Of a stretch of 64,000 nt of DNA, positions 11,771 through 22,024 are shown piece by piece; within the stretch, counting starts at the first letter, position 1; every line of letters starts with the position of its first letter. The position numbers were made by a program, and so were the translations under genes. The notes under the pieces are model-generated. The model saw only the letters and a list, made by a program, of their open reading frames with translations, was not told where the DNA came from and made no database searches. Origin of the DNA: Chlorops oryzae. Lineage: Eukaryota; Arthropoda; Insecta; Diptera; Chloropidae. The DNA is taken from positions 42,441,555 through 42,505,554 of the forward strand of contig CM035808.1 of NCBI GenBank assembly GCA_020466095.1. Direction: 5' to 3'.

Positions 11771-12640
11771 CTAAGGCTGCTCATTCAATTGCTTCCTGAG
11801 AAACGGGGCTTTCGGTTATTGAAAAAGTGAGAAGATAACCGGTTTCTTTCGCTCTGTGATTCGAGTTTAATTGCTAGCCAAGATAAATATGCTGGACTGC
11901 TGAGAAAGCGCAACAGGTTGAATTTTTTATAAATTTGTGTTGTCATTACTCTTCTCAGAGCTATGATTATGCATGAACGTGCTGCAAATTTATTGAAGCG
12001 GTCAAGGCCAAATCTAAATAGTTTAGAAACAACAGTCTTGCAAAAAATCCCCGATCATCATCCTTTCGAATCGCTGCATTGCCGTGATAAAGGTTGTCTT
12101 AAGAGCCCAAAATCGATATCAAAGGTATGATGGCTGACTTTAAGGCTTTCAGTGCAGAGGCTCAACGATGGATCACAGCAGCAAATATTTATTATATTTT
12201 GAAAGTGAAATACATTACGCTTTGTTTGCCGCATTTCGCACTGAGCGAAAACCTGAATGTTTCGCGGATTGAGGGTCCCGTTCATTTTGCGTTTTATGCA
12301 GCAGTGAAAAAAAACTTTTGCCATGGAGTTAGGAAATTTTTGAGAGCTTCAGGCACAGATTGAACTGACTTTTTTCTTAGCTGAAACTTTGCCCTCCACA
12401 AAATATGCCATTCCAGCGTGATTAAATGTTGGAGTAATACACTAATTATGCTGTTTGCCAGAATGGAGCCAAGGGAACAATTTTAATTTTCTGCCAGAAG
12501 AAATTCATAATATGATTTTCCGACTTTCATTTTCCGACGCCATTGTGAAAACCCCTAATATTGAAAAATATTGGGTGTGCTGCGGTCGTGCTATAGGCGT
12601 GCAAAATAAATTCAAATATTCTAATTCTTGAAAAAAAGCC

Positions 12641-13330
12641 AAGGGGCGCACAGTGGTGATACTTAGTGGAAAAGGGCCATTTTTCGACCAATTGATTTCA
12701 AAAAATTAATGATACAGTTTTCTAGGGATCGTCTAAATAAGTGAACTCCATAAATTTTTTCTTCAAGAGGAAATGGTTTTACTTGGAAAGCCCGCAGGAA
12801 GTCACATAAAGATTATAGAGCAATAATTAACTAAGATTTTCATTCAATTCAGTATTGCATTAATGGAAAAGAAAATCACTCCTAATGCCCAAATGGTTTT
12901 TTAGTGGAATATAGCATCTTGTCATAGATTCACCGAAGGAATCAATTAGATTCGATACATGGTTCAAAATTTAGGCGAAAATGTAAATGACTCTATGAAA
13001 CACAGCATTTGCTGTTTTTTTGGGGGGAAAGAACAAATTGCTGTTACGATTTGTTGTTTTCTAATTATGAAAATATTGAATTTTGTGTTTTTTTTAACAC
13101 ATTATGGAAAAAATGCTCAGCGTAAATTGAAATTAAGAATTAAGAAACCATCAATTTTTGAAACAAATCCAGCATAATTGCAATATAAATTTCAAAAAAT
13201 GTTGTTAGTATCTATACTTTTAGGGTAAGCGATTGTAATGCAGTCGCAGGTGGTGGGCGTGGTCCATTTAAATGAAACTTTCCGTATCAATTTTCTCTTT
13301 CAGAAACTCTTTGTTAAGAAATGTATCAAG
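12641..13330. repeat. Dispersed repeat, copy 1 (partner at 30432-31010)
   Basis: It begins with GGGCGCACAGTGG and near its far end carries ATACTTTTAGGGTAAGCGAT followed by GGTGGTGGGCGT. Both landmarks occur in the same order and spacing at 30436 and 30948. The middle is AT-rich and diverged. The frames at 12959-13177 and 13321-13659 show no domain. Confidence 0.5.
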
Positions 13331-13844
13331 CCTACACTGCAGGGCGTGTCATAAACAAAAGCCTTCATTATTGCTTAAATTTCATAAGAGAAAAGCTTTC
13401 AATCAATACCTTCCTACGTTTTTATATTTGTAAAATTTTCATTAGATACATTCTTATTCAAACTTATTGGACACCCTGTATAGCGCATTGCAATAAAATA
13501 GACTTAAATATTTTAATAGTATTTCTCTGTTATATGAATTTTTCCGCAGAGCACTCAATAGTCAATATATTTGTGAATCCTTTGTCGCCTATGTATAACT
13601 ATCTGAATAATATGAGGGCTTCGGGGACAGGACGCGGTGCTGTCAATGTCTTTTGGTAAGGTTCATAATTTTCAGCTTGATGTCATAGAAGTTCCTTAAA
13701 CACGGATACACAACCGACTGTATTTTGACTTTGAATCTAAAATGGGTCTCAATATAAGTTACGTTTATAGAAGTTGTAAAATTATTTATTTGGAAAGAAT
13801 TTTAACAAATATTGTTTAAAATATGACATCGAAGCAGCTCCGCA

Positions 13845-14114
13845 TTACCCCCACACTGGGGATGATGAGCCCAGAAAAGGATTGGTTGGAAATGGTCTTG
13901 GATTGAACGGTCCTGGAACTGGATTAAATGGTGCTGGTCCTGGTCTTGGATTGAATGGGCCTGTCGATGGCCCCGGGCATGGAATGAACGGGCGAGGATT
14001 GAATTGTCGCCTCAAGCGTGCTCCTCCTTCGATAAAATCGGATTGCACCGGATGGAATGCAACTAGTGCGAACACAACCAATACCAGAGCTGAGCTTAAG
14101 ATCTTGAAAAACAT
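13845..14114 (-). CDS. Secreted proline-rich antimicrobial peptide, metchnikowin/abaecin-like
   Basis: An intronless gene of 89 residues. The first ATG after the TATA box is chosen because it opens a clear signal peptide (residues 1-25, ending HPVQS). A short propeptide (26-36) ends in the dibasic site R-L-R-R. The predicted mature peptide (37-89, 53 residues) is about 30% proline and contains four F-N-P-[RV]-P units with G-P spacers, plus one cysteine (46). PFNP..PGP-type motifs recall fly metchnikowin and bee abaecin, which are secreted by fat body and enter bacteria or fungi. The R-L-R-R-Q junction is the same as in the adjacent attacins. It lies between the two attacin copies on the same strand. 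Family is inferred from composition and context. It could be a lineage-specific peptide with no Drosophila orthologue. Confidence 0.75.
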   Translation of the reverse strand: MFFKILSSALVLVVFALVAFHPVQSDFIEGGARLRRQFNPRPFIPCPGPSTGPFNPRPGPAPFNPVPGPFNPRPFPTNPFLGSSSPVWG

Positions 14115-14200
14115 TTTTTTTTTAACTTTGATACTTCGAATTGAGATGCGAGCCCTTTTATACACAAATTTGAAAAAATTAAAGGGACTTTACCCCTCTA
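14115..14200 (-). promoter_or_regulatory. Promoter of the proline-rich peptide gene
   Basis: On the minus strand TATAAAAG lies at 14162-14155, about 40 bases before the ATG. A kB-like GGGACTTTACCCC lies at 14184-14196 (plus strand). A poly(A) run directly precedes the start codon. The TATA and kB arrangement parallels the attacin promoters, only more compact. Confidence 0.45.
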
Positions 14201-14616
14201 TTTTCTATTTTAAAAGCATAACATCAGCAAAATTTACAGCAAAGTCAACGGAAATTATTTTGCTTAATTTTTCCTAATATATGTTCTTGAATTCTACTTG
14301 AAACAGTATTCATATTCAAATTGAATTGACTGCTATGAAAGCTTTACATAAGGTAAGAAAAAAGAACGAGTCAAGAGGAAGGCATTCAGTAGATTCCTAA
14401 TGCTGTGTTCATAGATGTGAATATAAAGCGGTATCAGATGGAAGGTGTACTAAAAAAGGTTCTTTCAATGAAAATCCCTGTTATCAGTCCAATTTCTATT
14501 GAACAAAAAAATTTTTCAATTTAATCCGGAACTCTTTACGAGGGGAATTCGAAGTTTCTTTCGGTTTTTTACTTTACTGTAAATCAAGTTGCTTTTAATC
14601 TGCTTTGGATCAGCCT

Positions 14617-15345
14617 CTAATTTTTCGCATTCTCATCAGGCGAGACCGCCTTCTCATAATAGTTCAGTCCATCTACAGCCAATATAATAGACAAGGGAGA
14701 TGTACCGCTAAACAACATACACTTTGAAAATTGTAGAGAGGATTCCCCACATGAACTCTGTGACTTCATAGCGATGAAATACTCACTTACTTCGGAAAGA
14801 AGACGAACAGTCTGCAGGAAAGAGTAAATCGGGCGGTCATTAACAGTCAAGTGTTGCACCGTCAGTTGTCGCTGTCGACTTGAACCACAGATGTCCACCC
14901 TTTGAAGACTAGTCCATGAAGTCGCCGCAATAAATGGATGTCCCAATCTGTAGTCTCGCCGCATGAGCGCCCAGTGGACAGTGACCAGTAAAAATTCCGA
15001 CCACCGCGGATAAAATAGATCGGGGTAATTGTACAAGCTCTTCCGATCTCTTGCAGTTTACGGTTGGCCAAAACGCTTAGGCTTTGGAGCATGTGCGTCC
15101 TATTGACCACCTTTGCGCGAGTTTCCTATTTGCCCATTGGTTTAACCGGAGCCGAGGTTGCTAGAGGTATACCTACAATTTCTTTTGCCGGAAGAATCTG
15201 TGCGGTCGTACCTCGTTTTGCTAGTTCATCTGCCATGCAATTTTCGTAGATGTCCCTTTGTCCAGGAACCCAGATGATACTTATATGAAAATACTCAGTC
15301 ATCGCTTTTAGCGATGATAGGCAATTCAAGACCATTCTGGAGTTC
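14617..15345 (-). pseudogene. Decayed RNase H / C-terminal region of a non-LTR retrotransposon
   Basis: Several overlapping minus-strand frames (15335-15126, 15110-14862, 15036-14617) together resemble the retrotransposon protein at 20186-19209. The matches are ISIIWVPGQRDIYENCMADELAKRGTT in place of IEIVWVPGHSDIPGNCTADELARYGTT, and then LSVTVHW/TGH-like segments. At least two frameshifts separate the pieces and the N-terminal catalytic part is missing. It is a dead copy from the same broad family. Confidence 0.65.
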
Positions 15346-15774
15346 TGGAGTCAAATTCTTATATAAACCATGGATTTTGTATGAGAAATTCACCGCCTAC
15401 CAAATGTTCCTAATGTCATTCAGTGTAAGTAGTATATGTTAAGGCACAAGCAGGGATATAAAGGTCTACAAAGATATCCCTCATGGTATACGTGCATTTC
15501 TTAGGGATAACCCACAATAACCATTTTTATCATTGTGCATTGAATTAGAGTGTGAGAGAGAGGGAGAGGAATAGGGATAGGGATAGAGATAGAGGTTAAA
15601 AAATATTGTTTATCAGAAAGCTTTAAATTGCATAAGTTGGCGAGAAAAAGGATTTATTCTGTGCATCAAGAGGGTTGTACACGGTTGACCTGTGATTCCA
15701 ATTGAAATTTTTAAATCTTTATATGGGTAAATTTCTATTGATCTATTGTTTAAAGATAATAAAGCTCGTCTTGG
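15346..15774. other. Non-coding spacer before attacin block B
   Basis: AT-rich, with a purine-rich tract of GGGATA/GAGAGA repeats at 15550-15596. Nothing else is recognised. Confidence 0.45.
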
Positions 15775-16037
15775 TCCTACTGCTGTGTTTTCAAACAAAA
15801 TTTAGTAAAAACCTGCCGTTGTCGGTCCCAAATGCCTCAATTTTCACCAAGACTATTTATGATTTCAAAGAAATTTTCAAATACTACTGTTCTTGACAAA
15901 AATACTTCATAAAAATTTGACTTGATTCTTTCGTTTATTCATGAAAAAAAATCACGAACCATTCGCATCTCAGATAACAGGGACTCGCAATAAATAAGTA
16001 AATTATAGTTAAGTATATGTACAAAATTCTTGATGAA

Positions 16038-16802
16038 CTAGCCAAAGAAGTGCGTTAGGCCAAGATTTCCACCAAAGTCTCTCTGTCCACTCAGTGGACC
16101 GCTTGTCCATTGCGAGGCAGTGCCAGTTAGATCCAGCCGTGTGTTCTTGTCTTGTGATGACCACAAATTCGCCTTACCAGCCAATCCCAATTGACTGCCG
16201 AAATTTGGAATGTTGCTGTGAGTCAAGCTGGCGCCATGTCCAGCGGCATGCGAGTAGTCCAGACCAGCGCCATTGCGTTCGAATTTCAGACCATTAGCCA
16301 ATTTATTCTGGGATGCAAATACATTAGCATCGATGCTGTGCACATCGTTCTTGAATAGATTCGCGCTGGCACTCTGCTTGAAAGTGTCGATGACACCGGG
16401 CGTATGGGTTTTGGTGAGTGCAGCCCCAAATGCATTGCTACAGAGAGATCAAACAAAATTAGTTTCAATTGTCAAGGAACGTCCTTAACACACTTACTTA
16501 TTGTAGGCCAAGGTACCTCCGGTAGTTACCGGCCCCTTCTCGGTATTCCCAGCTGCGAAAACATTTCCGATCAAATTGTGGTTCGGAGTTCCAATTCCTT
16601 TGGTCAAATCCAAGCGAGCATCGGCGCCTCCGTTTGGATTGCTCGACAATTGTCCGCCCAGAACTTGACGACGTAGACGAAGAGGACGCGGTGGTGGTGG
16701 TGGCGGAGGGGGTCTGTAAATCGGTGGCCTATAAACCTGAACGGCCGCAGCATGAACACCGAAAACAGCGACAACTGCGATTGCACAAATGATCACCTTC
16801 AT
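16038..16802 (-). CDS. Att: Attacin, copy B (antibacterial glycine-rich peptide)
   Basis: Same two-exon structure as copy A (16802-16498 and 16437-16038, intron of 60 bases), 234 residues, same signal peptide, eight-proline propeptide and R-L-R-R cleavage site. Exon 2 opens N-A-F-G instead of N-G-F-G. The other coding differences that I see, such as GCC to GCT in LAN and AAC to AAT in ANL, are silent. Both copies look intact, so this adds gene dosage rather than a new function. The near-identity means a recent duplication or ongoing gene conversion. Confidence 0.95.
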
Positions 16803-16857
16803 TGTAATTGGATTTGAATTATTTTTTTTTAACTTGAATTCGAGCCTCAAGTCTCTT

Positions 16858-17107
16858 GACTGATTGCTTTAAATGTTCTGATGCTGATTCCGTTGATTAC
16901 TGTAGCTTTTATATTCGCTTGAAAGTCGTCGGCTCTTTGTTTTGTGTTATCAGCGCACGCTTGCTAGGGATTCACCGCACATCTTCGGGGGCTTTCATTC
17001 TTCGAAGATCGATTGAACCGCTTGCGTTAGCATGCCTTATCGGAGCCATTGTCTTAAAGAAAAATGAAACCTACGAAATGCTAAAAAGTCCCGAGCTCCG
17101 GAATCCC
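16858..17107 (-). promoter_or_regulatory. Attacin B promoter
   Basis: The TATAAAAG box (16913-16906, minus) and the three kB-like sites (16967-16976, 16987-16996, 17107-17100) are identical in sequence and spacing to those of copy A. The two attacins should respond alike. Confidence 0.5.
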
Positions 17108-17850
17108 ACTAAGGCTGCTCATTCAATTGCTTCCTGAGAAACGGGGCTTTCGGTTATTGAAAAAGTGAGAAGATAACCGGTTTCTTTCGCTCTGTGATTC
17201 GAGTTTAATTGCTAGCCAAGATAAATATGCTGGACTGCTGAGAAAGCGCAACAGGTTGAATTTTTTATAAATTTGTGTTGTCATTACTCTTCTCAGAGCT
17301 ATGATTATGCATGAACGTGCTGCAAATTTATTGAAGCGGTCAAGGCCAAATCTAAATAGTTTAGAAACAACAGTCTTGCAAAAAATCCCCGATCATCATC
17401 CTTTCGAATCGCTGCATTGCCGTGATAAAGGTTGTCTTAAGAGCCCAAAATCGATATCAAAGGTATGATGGCTGACTTTAAGGCTTTCAGTGCAGAGGCT
17501 CAACGATGGATCACAGCAGCAAATATTTATTATATTTTGAAAGTGAAATACATTACGCTTTGTTTGCCGCATTTCGCACTGATCGAAAACCTGAATGTTT
17601 CGCGGATTGAGGGTCCCGTTCATTTTGCGCTTTATGCAGCAGTGAAAAAAACTTTTGCCATGGAGTTAGGAAATTTTTGAGAGCTTCAGGCACAGATTGA
17701 ACTGACTTTTTTCTTAGCTAAAACTTTGACCTCCACAAAATTTGACATTCCAGCGTGATTAAATGTTGGAGTAATACACTAATTATTGCTGTTTGCCAGA
17801 ATGGAGCCAAGGGAACAATTTTATTTTTCTGCCAGAAGAAATTCATAATA

Positions 17851-19124
17851 GGTGCACAAGTACATTGGAAAATTGGCCGATAACCTGTCTTAAAGGTTAG
17901 TGCCTTAGCCTTAGGTTGTAGTCATAACTTTACTATGACTTCCTAGCAAACTCCCAAAGTAATCATATATGTCTCCTGATTCGGAGTCAGAGACCTCATA
18001 TCGAACTCTTATAAGAGCTCTTAAAGAGCGTGTTTCCCTTCTTGCACAGATTGTCCAAAATGAGTCTGTGTCTTGCATCAAATGAGTCCATGTAAGAGTC
18101 ATATATGACTCTTTTCGCACTCATACCTGACTCGATTTGTTCTCAAACTAGAGACATAAATTTATTAGAAACGATAAATTTTTGGCAGTTATGGCCCACC
18201 CTCAATCCGATTTAGCTCCTAATTGAAATAGGGGCGCAAAAATGATTTTTTTTATAATCTCGCTAAAGTCGTTGAGATAAAAATGTTTTTAGTCATATAT
18301 TATTATTAACAAATTTTTTCCAAATTTTTTACTACATGGTAATGCGGGGAATAGCTAATTCGGATTTTAGGGTGGGCTCCTAATTGCAATAGGCGCGCAA
18401 AAATTAATTTTTTTTGCACTATGGTGCAGCAGCAAAAGGGTGGTAGTGCTAACTTGACTGTCAAATTACAAGCCACAAATTTTTTTTTTTTCTACAAAAA
18501 ATTTACAAAAAATGTGAAACATTTTATAATGCTAAATTGAAAGACATAAAATCGGAGTGTATTTCCATGGACACACTGTGTGTCTGTACATTTGTTTAAC
18601 GGGAAACTGAATTTTCATTTCTCAGCGCTCCAGCGTGAAAGCTTACTTTATTAAGCGCTAGATGAAAGAGTGGGGTCACAAAAATATTCATAACTTTTGA
18701 CCTCCTGGAAAATACTGATTTTTTTTCATCGAAATTTTTCTAAAAGATTGTAGAGCTGAATAAAATTTGACAAGCGAAAAAGTCTTTTTAACTATCAATT
18801 TAATTTTTTTAAATAAAATTTTTAATTGCTAGGAAAAAATAATTTTTTACTAAAAATAACATTTTTATGGAAAAGAACATTAATTTTAAAAAATTTTGAT
18901 GTAATGAACGTTGAGTTTTGATAAACCGTTCGTGAGTTATGAATTAAAAAAAAACTCCATTACCGAAAACTTTGACGACTAATAATTTTTTGTAACCTCC
19001 AAGGCTATTGAATGCCGTATCAATCACTGAAATCTGAGACTATCGATTCAAATGTGGCCCACTTGAGAAATTTTTACCCAGCTGCCTATGTTGGCTATAT
19101 GGTTAATCCGCCAGTAATTTTAAC
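17851..19124. other. Non-coding stretch with an inverted repeat
   Basis: GGCCCACCCTCAATCCGATT (18192) and the complement of its partner near 18353-18383 (AATTCGGATTTTAGGGTGGG) form an imperfect inverted repeat. TCCTAATTG[AC]AATAGG occurs directly at both ends. AGTCATA/TATGACT palindromes (17920-18110) resemble those flanking 28767-29121. No gene is recognised. Confidence 0.45.
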
Positions 19125-20215
19125 CTAGGTTAGGTTAGGTTGTAGGGGCCGCCCACCAGGAAGGTGGCGCACTTAGACCAAGGAAGGTCCATTGTGATAC
19201 CCACGGATTCAGGACACCTGTTTAATAAACCATTTTGTTCGCTCAATAAAGCTTGCTATCCTCACAGGGTTAAGTTCCCCGAGTTCCGATAGGGAGTGAA
19301 AGAAGTAATATCCCAAGGTTTTAAATCTCAGTTTAGCAAAGGCTGGGCAGTGCAGGAGAAGGTGCTGAGGAGTTTCCTCCTCCTCCTCATCCTGACAAGT
19401 CCTGCAAAAATCGAAGGCAGGTGCCCGTAGCCTTCTGGCATGGGGACCTATGAGGCAGTGACCGGTCAACAGTCCGACTGTCACCGAAAGTCGCGTTTTT
19501 GACATCCTGAGTAATTCCTCAGTCCGTTTATGCCCTATGCGTGGCCAAGTTAGTCTAGCTATCTCACAAAAACCCCCGCTTTCCCATATCTCTTGAAAGG
19601 ACCTGTTGGCCCATTCCTCAATGAGAAGGCGACAGGTAGCAAGAGGAACCTCTGTTTGCTCGCCTGTTCGTGGAGCCGTCAGAGTGGTGCCGTATCTGGC
19701 CAGCTCATCAGCTGTACAGTTCCCAGGAATATCGCTATGTCCAGGTACCCATACGATCTCTATTTGGAAGTACTTTCCCATCTCAGAGAGAAGGGACAGA
19801 CACTTATTGACCGATTTTGAATTGACCACAAAGGAGTCGAGTGATTTAATTGCTGCCTGACTATCAGTAAAAATACTAACTCTTGTGTGAGTTATCACGT
19901 TCCGACGCAGCCATCTAACTGCTTCGCTGATTGCGGCTATTTCTGCCTGAAAGACGCTACAGTGATCAGGGAGTCTAAAACTAAGACTCACATTGAGCAT
20001 TTTACAGAAAACACCTCCTCCAACCCTACCTTCCAATTTAGAACCATCTGTAAAGAAGGTCAGACGATCCCCATCCCGGACGGACCCCCCCTTCCAGTCC
20101 TCCCTCAAGGGTATAGAAGTCCGGAAGGGCTTTTCCAGACTAACCGTTGGTACACAGTAGTCCGTAGTCTCCGGTATGTCGCCCAAAAATTTAAACCTAA
20201 TATAACTTAAAATAT
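19125..20215 (-). mobile_element. 5'-truncated non-LTR retrotransposon with (CCTAA)n tail
   Basis: Read on the minus strand: coding region 20186-19209, about 70 bases of 3' UTR containing GGTATCACAATGGACC, then CCTAACCTAACCTAGG (19139-19125). No reverse transcriptase is found upstream of 20215, so only the 3' third of the element remains, as expected from incomplete reverse transcription. The RNase H places it with the I/R1/LOA group of LINEs, which I infer from architecture alone. Confidence 0.8.
19209..20186 (-). CDS. Retrotransposon RNase H domain protein (fragment)
   Basis: 325 residues open without a stop. Residues about 40-165 form an RNase H domain with all four catalytic acids visible: D in TDGSK, E in FQAEIAAI, D in FTDSQAAI and D in NCTADELA. 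The characteristic IVWVPGHSD motif is present. The C-terminal part has a zinc-knuckle-like C-x2-C-x10-H-x4-C (CRTCQDEEEEETPQHLLLHC). Known role: this activity removes the RNA strand during target-primed reverse transcription. It is the 3' end of a larger ORF2. The first Met is simply the first in the fragment, not a true start. The open frame means the insertion is young, or the frame is fortuitously intact. Confidence 0.85.
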   Translation of the reverse strand: MGDIPETTDYCVPTVSLEKPFRTSIPLREDWKGGSVRDGDRLTFFTDGSKLEGRVGGGVFCKMLNVSLSFRLPDHCSVFQAEIAAISEAVRWLRRNVITHTRVSIFTDSQAAIKSLDSFVVNSKSVNKCLSLLSEMGKYFQIEIVWVPGHSDIPGNCTADELARYGTTLTAPRTGEQTEVPLATCRLLIEEWANRSFQEIWESGGFCEIARLTWPRIGHKRTEELLRMSKTRLSVTVGLLTGHCLIGPHARRLRAPAFDFCRTCQDEEEEETPQHLLLHCPAFAKLRFKTLGYYFFHSLSELGELNPVRIASFIERTKWFIKQVS

Positions 20216-21540
20216 ACCTCTTTTCGACCTATTTTGCTGGTTTCTTTGTCCTACATATATGTATATTTTGTATTGATTGGAAAAATGCTTTAGAAAAATA
20301 ACTAACAGACGTCTAATGTGCACCTGATAGCAAGGTTCCAGCTCGCTTAAAAGTTTGCAGACATTACACATGGATGGTAGATGGATGAACTGATGATTTT
20401 TACCTAAGCTCCAGTTGAAAGGTTCAATGAAATTTAAAGTTTTTTCAAAGAGTTCCATAGAATACAGTTTGAGAGTTACTGTCGTAGAGAATTCGTTATC
20501 ATTTTAACCAGTTTTGGATGGTATGTTAGATATGCGAGGATCTTGTAACAACTTTAATTTAGCTCTGCGAGTCCACAAACACATGATGATTAAGAAAACC
20601 TGAATCAATAATTAGGGGTACGTCCGTATAGTCAAAACAATGGCTTAACCAACGTGATCTGTATGTGCCAGCGCCTACAAAAACAATTTATGAGACGAGA
20701 AAGAAGAATTCTTATAGACCAAAAACACTTACCAAAAAGTAGTGCATATTTAGAAGCTAAGGACCTTTGAATTCAAGGCTTGACAAGGTGGCTGAGGCAA
20801 GTAGAAAATCGTTCTAGCCCCCCTAAGTCCAGGCAAGTAAGGTTCGAATGTGATGGTGGTTAGGATGGTCCTTATTTCGCGGCGAACCACCTAATTTTAT
20901 CATAGTATTTTTTTTTTTTTAATTTTTTTAATGACATTAAGAGGTCGCTCCCATGGTTTTCATTTTAAATACAAACTCAATATATATATATATATGTATT
21001 TGTTGGATTCATACCAAATACAATAAAAATCGGTAATAACAATATTCACTACCCGCAAAGAATGTACGATATTTTGGGCAGCTACATATATAATATATGT
21101 ACATTTGTAAAAATGTTGACCGTTGGCTGCGAGCTCTAAATGGCATTTCCAAAAAAAATACTGAAATGTTTTTTTATTGTATATAATCGATGAACTTATT
21201 GATGCCCATAAAAAAAAAAAACTGTTTTCAAATAATGGCGAGCCTATGTCGAGTTAGACCGGCATTAGCTCTCTTGCTTGTTTATGTTCGAAATACGATT
21301 TAATTTGTTATTTTCTTCCTATGACCACATTATCAACTAACTGTCGATTGCATTCCTGACTTTCAGCAATTTGGCTGCTTGTTTTTATTTCTCTTTTTTC
21401 TTGCTCCCTTTCGCCGGCCAAGTGTAAAAGATTAGGGGCAGTCATAAGTTAACACACGTGTATCAAAGTTCATAGTGAGTGGTTGGCTATTAACCCTATC
21501 TTACACGCTTTCGGCTTTTATAAGGAGTAGTTTTTTATCG
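20216..21540. other. Non-coding stretch
   Basis: No gene is recognised. It holds a (TA)n microsatellite at 20981-20995 and several homopolymer runs. The frame at 20458-20207 (minus) has no retrotransposon motif. Confidence 0.45.
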
Positions 21541-22024
21541 GTGCAAACGTCATTCGAGAACAAGGATGGATTTGTAAGTTTCATATTTCACGGACTCTTC
21601 AGATTTATAAATGTCAAATCTCATTGCAATTACAATTCGGCGATCTAAAAATAGGGCCGCGAAGTCATATGGCAGAATCAAATAATCAGTTCATAGTGAT
21701 TCTGTTTATCTTGTCGATAGGAAATCAACTATTTGTATTAATCATGCAGCCAAGCAAATAAAGAAACAACGTTGTTGAATATTGTTGCACCTATTGCCGA
21801 AGATAAACAATTTGTATGTTACTTTTTCGATAGATTAGATAAGAAGGAATTGGAAACTCTGTCGAACCGAGAAATCCATTGACATTGTCATTTACGATTT
21901 TGTACTTTCAGGAGTCATACCTCAAGCGACTCAATAATTACTGTGGGACGTGATGATTGAAAACTAAAACTTATCCACCGAACGTCAAAAACTATCGAAA
22001 CGAAGCGAAGGATAAACCTTTAAA
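21541..22024 (+). promoter_or_regulatory. Probable 5' UTR with intron and uORF of the fucosyltransferase gene
   Basis: A GTAAGT donor at 21574 pairs plausibly with a TTTCAG acceptor ending at 21911. Splicing would join a leader ending ATGGATTT to 21912-22024. That would create an 18-codon uORF (start 21566) ending before the main ATG. The splice sites are good, but no transcript evidence is visible. The real first exon may be elsewhere. Confidence 0.35.

Larger units (their letters stand above)
10437..12512. repeat. Duplicated attacin block, copy A
   Basis: This 2076-base block reappears at 15775-17850 with a constant offset of 5338 and only scattered differences. It starts at TCCTACTGCTGTGTTTTCAA and ends at AAATTCATAATA; sequence outside is unrelated. 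It contains the attacin gene, its promoter and about 0.7 kb of upstream sequence. No terminal repeats or target duplication are seen, so a transposon is unlikely to have made it. Confidence 0.95.
15775..17850. repeat. Duplicated attacin block, copy B
   Basis: See copy A. Alignment at offset +5338 stays in register at both ends, with a few substitutions and compensating 1-base indels mainly beyond the promoter (17580-17850). The coding region and promoter are the best conserved parts. Confidence 0.95.

Noticed and set aside
13882..14277. Glycine/proline-rich plus-strand frame of 131 codons over the proline-rich peptide
   Set aside because: It is the antisense shadow of the FNPRP repeats. The minus strand has the signal peptide, processing site and TATA box.
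19125..19140. TTAGG units as a telomere or interstitial telomere
   Set aside because: They are directly attached to a retroelement 3' end, short, and flies do not use TTAGG telomeres.
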